The position numbers and the translations under genes are program-made. A DNA stretch of 9,351 nucleotides from Planctomycetaceae bacterium (GTDB lineage Bacteria; Planctomycetota; Planctomycetia; Pirellulales; UBA1268): NCBI GenBank assembly GCA_947464585.1, contig CANHYS010000046.1:1-9351 (forward strand), in the 5' to 3' direction. Under the pieces are notes generated by a model, which had not been told where the DNA came from, did not search any database, and saw nothing but the letters and a program-made list of their open reading frames with translations. Positions within the stretch are counted from its first letter, which is position 1; every line of letters begins with the position of its first letter. This document shows positions 6,047-9,351 of the stretch, one piece after another.

Positions 6047-6628
6047 ATGTTCCACTCGCGTCTGGCAGAAGCCACCCTGATCGGCTGTCTGACCGCTCTG
6101 GCCAGCTTTTGTGCGCTCAACGCCCGGGCCGGAGAGACTTACTCAATCGTGGCGCAGTCAAATCAATTCTCGGCAGCCACGGGCCGCCGGCCGCTTTCGG
6201 AGCGGATCGCTGCAGCCAACCTGCCGATCATCACGCAGACGGCCGCCACGCCTCCGCAGGGGACCGTCCAGCAGAAGAGCCAGGACACAGCAGCCGCCCG
6301 CGTGGACGCGACGGCAGCCTCGGAAAACATGGCGGTGGCAGCCGTCCGGGTGGATCAGGATGTGGAAGCGGCCCCGGTCCCGCCCACCCGACCCGCCGTC
6401 ACGCCGCCCGTGCTATGGCCATTCGGCACCAAGCGGACGGCGACCACCGCGCAGCAGACGAACCCTGCCAAACAGACTGTGGCCACTGGAAAAGCCACGG
6501 GCTCCACCCGCCAGGCCACCGCAGGGAGCAAGGGACCAACCGCAGGCCGCGACGTGCAGCGTCAGGCCAATGCGAGATCGAGCGGGAAGGGGCTGAGCAG
6601 TTCCAGCCCCGCGTCGGTGACCAGGTAG
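6047..6628 (+). CDS. Secreted Ala/Thr/Pro-rich protein of unknown function
   Basis: The protein is 193 aa from ATG 6047, which has TGAGG eight bases upstream. An in-frame TTG at 6017, with TAGGAG only four bases before it, would add ten residues and is less likely because it would extend the front of the signal peptide. Residues 9-24 are hydrophobic (ATLIGCLTALASFCAL) and NARA ends at residue 28, a good signal-peptidase I site before GETYS. The rest is rich in Ala, Thr, Gln and Pro, with PVPPTRPAVTPPVLWPFG near the middle and a basic, Ser/Gly-rich tail. It looks disordered and has no domain that I recognise. It is divergent from bioB. Its last 67 bases overlap the 3' end of the M24 peptidase gene on the other strand. 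Confidence 0.65.
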   Translation: MFHSRLAEATLIGCLTALASFCALNARAGETYSIVAQSNQFSAATGRRPLSERIAAANLPIITQTAATPPQGTVQQKSQDTAAARVDATAASENMAVAAVRVDQDVEAAPVPPTRPAVTPPVLWPFGTKRTATTAQQTNPAKQTVATGKATGSTRQATAGSKGPTAGRDVQRQANARSSGKGLSSSSPASVTR

Positions 6629-7692
6629 TTGTTCTCGATCCGCATGCCGCAGCGCAGGGCCGGATCGTAGAGCGCCGGTTCGACCGCGATCACGTCGCCC
6701 GCTTCCAGCACGTCGTCCCATTCGGGATTGAGGTGCGGCATCTCGTGCACGAACAGGCCGATGCCATGCCCCAGGTGGCTCGACCAGCTGCCCACCGGCG
6801 CCGTGGCCAGCCATTGCCGCACCTCCTCATAGATGTCACGGCAACGCACGCCCGGGCGGGCCCGTCGTTCGACCACCGCCAGCGCCTCGCAGACATGCCG
6901 CCAGGCCGCCAGTTGATCATCCGTCGGCCGGCCATCGACGGCGATCGTCCGGGCATTGTCGCCGAAGTAGCCGCGGTAGGCCGGCCCCAGGTCGAGGATG
7001 TAGAGTTCACCCGCATCGCATGGCCGCGTTCGGGGTGGCCCGCCACGAACGCCGCACGCATAGTCGTTCCCAGTGCCGGTGAGCATCTCGCCGCACGTCT
7101 CCACGGCCGCCGCCTGCAGCGCGGAAAAAATCTCCAGTTCAGAAACACCCGGCCTGATCCGTTGCCGCGCCACCTCGTACATCGACCCGGTCGCGGCGAT
7201 CGCCCTGCGCAGCAGGACGAGCTCGTCAGGGTCTTTCCGTCGCCTGAGTGCCAGCAGGTCGAGATCGACATCGAGCACCTCGGCACCCGCCAGCAGTCGC
7301 GTGACATGCGGCGGACAGACGGAGAACTCCACGCCCACGCGGGCCTGGCGGCCCCGCGCCGCCAGCCAGTCGCCGAGCACCGCAGACGAGGCCTCACGCT
7401 GATCGGTGCGAAGCGTGGAGCGACGCTTCGCGACATAGGTCCGCACCTCCGTGGCAGCCGCCTGCTCGAGCTCCAGTGGCTTGTCGGGGCAGACCAGCAG
7501 GGTCTCGCCAGTCAGCAGCATCGCCACCGCGGGGGCAAATCGAAAATCCCAGCGGTGCCCGGTGAAATACTGCACGTGCTCCGGCGCCACGAGGACGACA
7601 GCATCGAGCGACCGTTCGGCCATGCAGTTGCGGAGCCGTGCCTGGCGGACACGGCAGGCGTCGAGGTCGAGCAGGGGAGAGAGTCCGTTCAT
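6562..7692 (-). CDS. M24-family metallopeptidase (Xaa-Pro aminopeptidase/dipeptidase type)
   Basis: This cytoplasmic two-metal peptidase probably removes residues next to proline. It has 376 aa if ATG 7692 is the start. ATG 7722 would give 386 aa, and neither has a clear Shine-Dalgarno sequence. The N-terminal creatinase-like domain covers roughly residues 1-145, including LDAVVLVAPEHVQYFTG. The catalytic pita-bread domain follows. All five metal ligands are present: Asp234 (YILDLGP), Asp245 (FGDNART), His309 (HLGHGIGLFVHE), Glu338 (VIAVEPAL) and Glu353 (MRIENNYLV). The end, GLELLSPFPLDLAL, is typical of the family, which supports the stop at 6562 in spite of the overlap with the convergent gene. 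It lies 52 bases (or 22) after the PPK2 gene and is probably co-transcribed with it. The exact substrate cannot be told from sequence. Confidence 0.9.
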   Translation of the reverse strand: MNGLSPLLDLDACRVRQARLRNCMAERSLDAVVLVAPEHVQYFTGHRWDFRFAPAVAMLLTGETLLVCPDKPLELEQAAATEVRTYVAKRRSTLRTDQREASSAVLGDWLAARGRQARVGVEFSVCPPHVTRLLAGAEVLDVDLDLLALRRRKDPDELVLLRRAIAATGSMYEVARQRIRPGVSELEIFSALQAAAVETCGEMLTGTGNDYACGVRGGPPRTRPCDAGELYILDLGPAYRGYFGDNARTIAVDGRPTDDQLAAWRHVCEALAVVERRARPGVRCRDIYEEVRQWLATAPVGSWSSHLGHGIGLFVHEMPHLNPEWDDVLEAGDVIAVEPALYDPALRCGMRIENNYLVTDAGLELLSPFPLDLALA

Positions 7693-7744
7693 GGGGTTGG
7701 GTCGCGCGGCCGCGGCGGGCATGCGGGGAATGGTGAAGAGGGCG

Positions 7745-8542
7745 TCAGTCGAGCTTGGAAAGCAGGCTCGAATCAAACGGGGGGAACTGCGGATCGAGCT
7801 GCTCGAGTGTAGCCCGCAGCAGTCTGGCCACCACGAGGTTGCGATACCACTTCTTGTCGGCCGGCACGATGTGCCAGGGTGCGGGCTCCGTATTGCACTG
7901 CGTCAGCGCGTCGTCGTAGGCCTTCTGGAAGTCGCCCCAGAGCCGCCGGTCCTCGAGGTCGCTCGGCCCCAGCTTCCACTGTTTCTTCGGATCGCGGAGC
8001 CGGTCCTCCAGCCGTTGTCTCTGCTCCTTGTTGCTGATGTGCAGAAAACATTTCACGAGCGTGACGTTCCCGTCGCGGAGCAACTTCTCGAAGGCGTTGA
8101 TCTGGGCATACCGTTCCCTCCAGACCTCCTTGGGAACGAGCTTGCGAACGCGAACCACCACCACGTCCTCGTAATGCGAACGATTGAAGATGCCGATCCG
8201 GCCATGGGCGGGCACGGCAGCATGCACCCGCCACAGGAAGTCGTGCGAGAGCTCCAAGCTGCTGGGCGCCTTGAAGCTCTTCACATCGAGGCACTGCGGG
8301 CTGACGCCGCTGGCAAGCATGCGGATCGTGCCATCCTTACCCGAGGTGTCGATACCCTGCAGAACGACGATGACCGCCCGCTTCGCCTCCGCGAACAGCC
8401 GGTAGGCCAGTTCGTCGAGTTTGTCGCAGTGTTTGCGGGTCTCGGCCTCGGCCTCGGCGCGGTCGAGGTCCTCGTGGTAGTCGGGGTCGAAGTCCGCCAG
8501 TCGGATATCGCGTCCGGCTGGCACGGTGAGTGGCTGGGTCAT
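7745..8542 (-). CDS. PPK2-family polyphosphate:nucleotide phosphotransferase
   Basis: PPK2 enzymes move phosphate between polyphosphate and nucleotides, and the type that this protein resembles uses AMP or ADP with polyphosphate. It has 265 aa, normal for a single-domain PPK2. Residues 55-62 form the strand before the Walker A loop GIDTSGKDG (63-71). GVSPQCLDVKSFKAPS (79-94) and HDFLWRVH (100-107) follow. GRIGIFNRSHYEDV (114-127) holds the Walker B region, and the basic lid is RLRDPKKQWK (181-190). DKKWYRN (229-235) is also typical. The start ATG 8542 has GAGG eight bases upstream. The gene begins 27 bases after the stop of the small gene and precedes the M24 peptidase, so all three are likely in one transcript. 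The substrate preference (AMP or ADP) is inferred from family resemblance only. Confidence 0.92.
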   Translation of the reverse strand: MTQPLTVPAGRDIRLADFDPDYHEDLDRAEAEAETRKHCDKLDELAYRLFAEAKRAVIVVLQGIDTSGKDGTIRMLASGVSPQCLDVKSFKAPSSLELSHDFLWRVHAAVPAHGRIGIFNRSHYEDVVVVRVRKLVPKEVWRERYAQINAFEKLLRDGNVTLVKCFLHISNKEQRQRLEDRLRDPKKQWKLGPSDLEDRRLWGDFQKAYDDALTQCNTEPAPWHIVPADKKWYRNLVVARLLRATLEQLDPQFPPFDSSLLSKLD

Positions 8543-8569
8543 GAGCGGCCTCGCTGGGAGGCCCTCATG

Positions 8570-8887
8570 CTACCGCCCTGCCGCGCCGTAGAACATGGCC
8601 CGCGAGCTCACCGGCCGCTGACGGCGACGAACGGCCCGGGGCGGGGCGATCATGCGAGAGTCGAGCAGATCGGCGATCAGGTGCCGATCGGCGTCAGCCC
8701 CAGCCAGATCAGCCAACTCCCCATCCATCTCCTGCTCGAATCCCAGCACGTCGGCGATCATCGCGATGGTGCGGGCGCGAACCTCACACGGCGTGTCACC
8801 CACGGTCACGACATACCGATTGGCCGCGTTGGCAGACTTCACGAAGGCGGTGTCGGCAGAACTCGCGGTGCTGGTGGTGGCATTCAT
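8570..8887 (-). CDS. Small protein of unknown function upstream of PPK2
   Basis: The protein is 105 aa. ATG 8887 is chosen because an excellent Shine-Dalgarno sequence, AGGAGG, lies eight bases upstream. The open frame continues to 9097, but that part contains the promoter-like and hairpin sequences and lacks coding character. Residues 1-20 are Ser/Thr/Ala-rich and probably disordered. Residues 24-50 (RYVVTVGDTPCEVRARTIAMI and on) look like a strand pair followed by a helix. DGELADLAGADADRHLIADLL (55-75) is acidic and helical, and the C-terminus is strongly basic (PPRAVRRRQRP). I do not recognise a family. It is the first gene of the probable PPK2-M24 transcript. No signal peptide or membrane segment is seen. 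Confidence 0.7.
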   Translation of the reverse strand: MNATTSTASSADTAFVKSANAANRYVVTVGDTPCEVRARTIAMIADVLGFEQEMDGELADLAGADADRHLIADLLDSRMIAPPRAVRRRQRPVSSRAMFYGAAGR

Positions 8888-8921
8888 GGGATGGGCCTCC
8901 TGCGTCGGCAAAAGATGCAAG

Positions 8922-8940
8922 TGTTTTCGCTCTGAAAACA
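8922..8940 (-). promoter_or_regulatory. 7-bp dyad at the predicted transcription start of the PPK2 cluster
   Basis: TGTTTTC (8922-8928) and GAAAACA (8934-8940) are exact reverse complements around a 5-base loop. The dyad lies just downstream of the proposed -24/-12 promoter and covers the predicted start near 8936. It could be an operator or the first hairpin of the leader RNA. Confidence 0.45.
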
Positions 8941-8946
8941 TACAAC

Positions 8947-8962
8947 GCATATTGCGTGCCAA
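8947..8962 (-). promoter_or_regulatory. Possible sigma-54 (-24/-12) promoter before the PPK2 cluster
   Basis: On the minus strand the sequence is TTGGCACGCAATATGC. The sigma-54 consensus is TTGGCACG, four bases, TTGC. Only the first base of the -12 element differs, and the invariant GG and GC are exactly ten bases apart. The ATG at 8887 lies about 49 bases after the expected start of transcription. I did not identify an upstream activator site. Whether the organism has RpoN cannot be seen here. Confidence 0.5.
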
Positions 8963-9093
8963 TGCCCAAAAAGAGATGGGTGGCTCTTTCCAAGACGGCC
9001 CCGGCCGGCCAGGTTTACCTAGCCGCACTATTTTGACGCAGTCGCTTGAAAAATTTACCGCGGCTCGCAGTCCCGGCCTACCGATCCAGCCCA

Positions 9094-9351
9094 TCACTCG
9101 GTCGGGCTGCGGATCTTTTCGTTGAGGATCTTGTCGCGGATCGTGGCAGCGAGTTCGTAGTTTTCAGCCCGGATCGCCTCGGCGAGCTGCTCGTCGAGCG
9201 TGCGGCCCACCTCGTACCGCTGCCGGACGCTCTCCCGCATCTCGAGGAGTCGCTTCACGAGTTCATCCTCGTCGTACTGTTCGGCGGCGTCGTAGCGAGC
9301 GAACAGATCCCGGAACTGTCCCAATCCGCGGTTGATCTCGCTGATCGCCGC
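9094..9351 (-). CDS. UVR-motif protein, C-terminal part (runs off the window)
   Basis: 85 residues are visible before the TGA at 9096-9094, and the frame stays open to the right edge (AAISEINRG before LGQFRDLF), so the real start is outside the window. A TTG at 9324 is not needed as a start. The segment TLDEQLAEAIRAENYELAATIRDKI matches the UVR (UvrB/UvrC) motif, a helical hairpin used for protein-protein contact in UvrB, UvrC, McsA and other proteins. The preceding part is acidic and helical (EQYDEDELVKRLLEMRESVRQ). Without the N-terminus I cannot tell which protein this is. The short tail after the motif argues against UvrC, and UvrB cannot be excluded. It lies upstream of the small gene with a 206-base gap. 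Confidence 0.75.
   Translation of the reverse strand, partial: AAISEINRGLGQFRDLFARYDAAEQYDEDELVKRLLEMRESVRQRYEVGRTLDEQLAEAIRAENYELAATIRDKILNEKIRSPTE

Noticed and set aside
6109..7812. Plus-strand open frame of 567 aa
   Set aside because: It covers the antisense of the M24 peptidase, which has all five metal ligands, and a different frame of the secreted protein. It contains no recognisable domain.
7451..8935. Plus-strand open frame of 494 aa
   Set aside because: It is the antisense of the PPK2 gene and the small upstream gene, both of which have ribosome sites or family motifs.
9007..9024. GGTTTAC within a hairpin (GGCCAGG-TTTA-CCTAGCC), similar to a BirA half-site
   Set aside because: BirA operators need two half-sites in inverted order with a spacer of about 15 bases. 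Only one is present and no biotin gene is next to it. The hairpin has no T-run in the direction of the gene.
8888..9097. N-terminal extension of the 105-aa gene to 9097
   Set aside because: A strong AGGAGG sits right before ATG 8887, and the extension covers AT-rich promoter-like and dyad sequences and overlaps the stop of the UVR gene.

Overview
The window reads as chromosomal DNA from a high-GC bacterium, most likely a planctomycete (Planctomycetota, possibly Pirellulales). That assignment is an inference from protein style, from many genes without a clear Shine-Dalgarno sequence, and from secreted or TPR proteins of unknown function beside housekeeping enzymes. No mobile-element gene, tRNA, rRNA or CRISPR array is visible. 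The genes with recognisable functions are core metabolism: leucine synthesis (leuC, leuD), biotin synthesis (bioB), polyphosphate-nucleotide metabolism (PPK2) and peptide turnover (M24 peptidase).

Layout, left to right. (1) Positions 1-218, plus strand: the 3' end of a HEAT-repeat gene, interrupted by an in-frame TAG at 57-59. Behind it lie a short 15-bp tandem repeat and a perfect 9-bp hairpin. (2) Positions 415-4526, plus strand: a small methyltransferase-like protein, leuC, leuD, a secreted protein of unknown function and a small TPR-like protein. From leuC onward the genes are tightly packed and probably form an operon. The secreted-protein gene contains a perfect 30-bp palindrome. (3) Positions 4527-4791: a convergent intergenic region with two 31-bp direct repeats, each holding a dyad, enclosed by a pair of 21-bp imperfect inverted repeats. 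This looks like a small repetitive element. (4) bioB on the minus strand (4792-5829), divergent from a secreted Ala/Thr/Pro-rich protein (6047-6628). (5) Minus-strand cluster 8887 to 6562: a 105-aa protein of unknown function, a PPK2-family polyphosphate:nucleotide phosphotransferase, and an M24 (Xaa-Pro) peptidase whose 3' end overlaps the convergent secreted-protein gene by 67 bp. A good sigma-54 type -24/-12 sequence precedes this cluster. (6) The right edge holds the C-terminal part of a minus-strand UVR-motif protein.

How the genes work together: LeuC and LeuD form isopropylmalate isomerase. The two genes behind them share their transcript by position, but nothing in their sequences links them to leucine. 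PPK2 and the M24 peptidase are probably co-transcribed with the small unknown gene. I see no clear new defence or mobile system. The points most worth a second look are the bounded intergenic repeat element, the 30-bp intragenic palindrome, the sigma-54-like promoter before the PPK2 cluster, and the in-frame amber codon in the HEAT gene.
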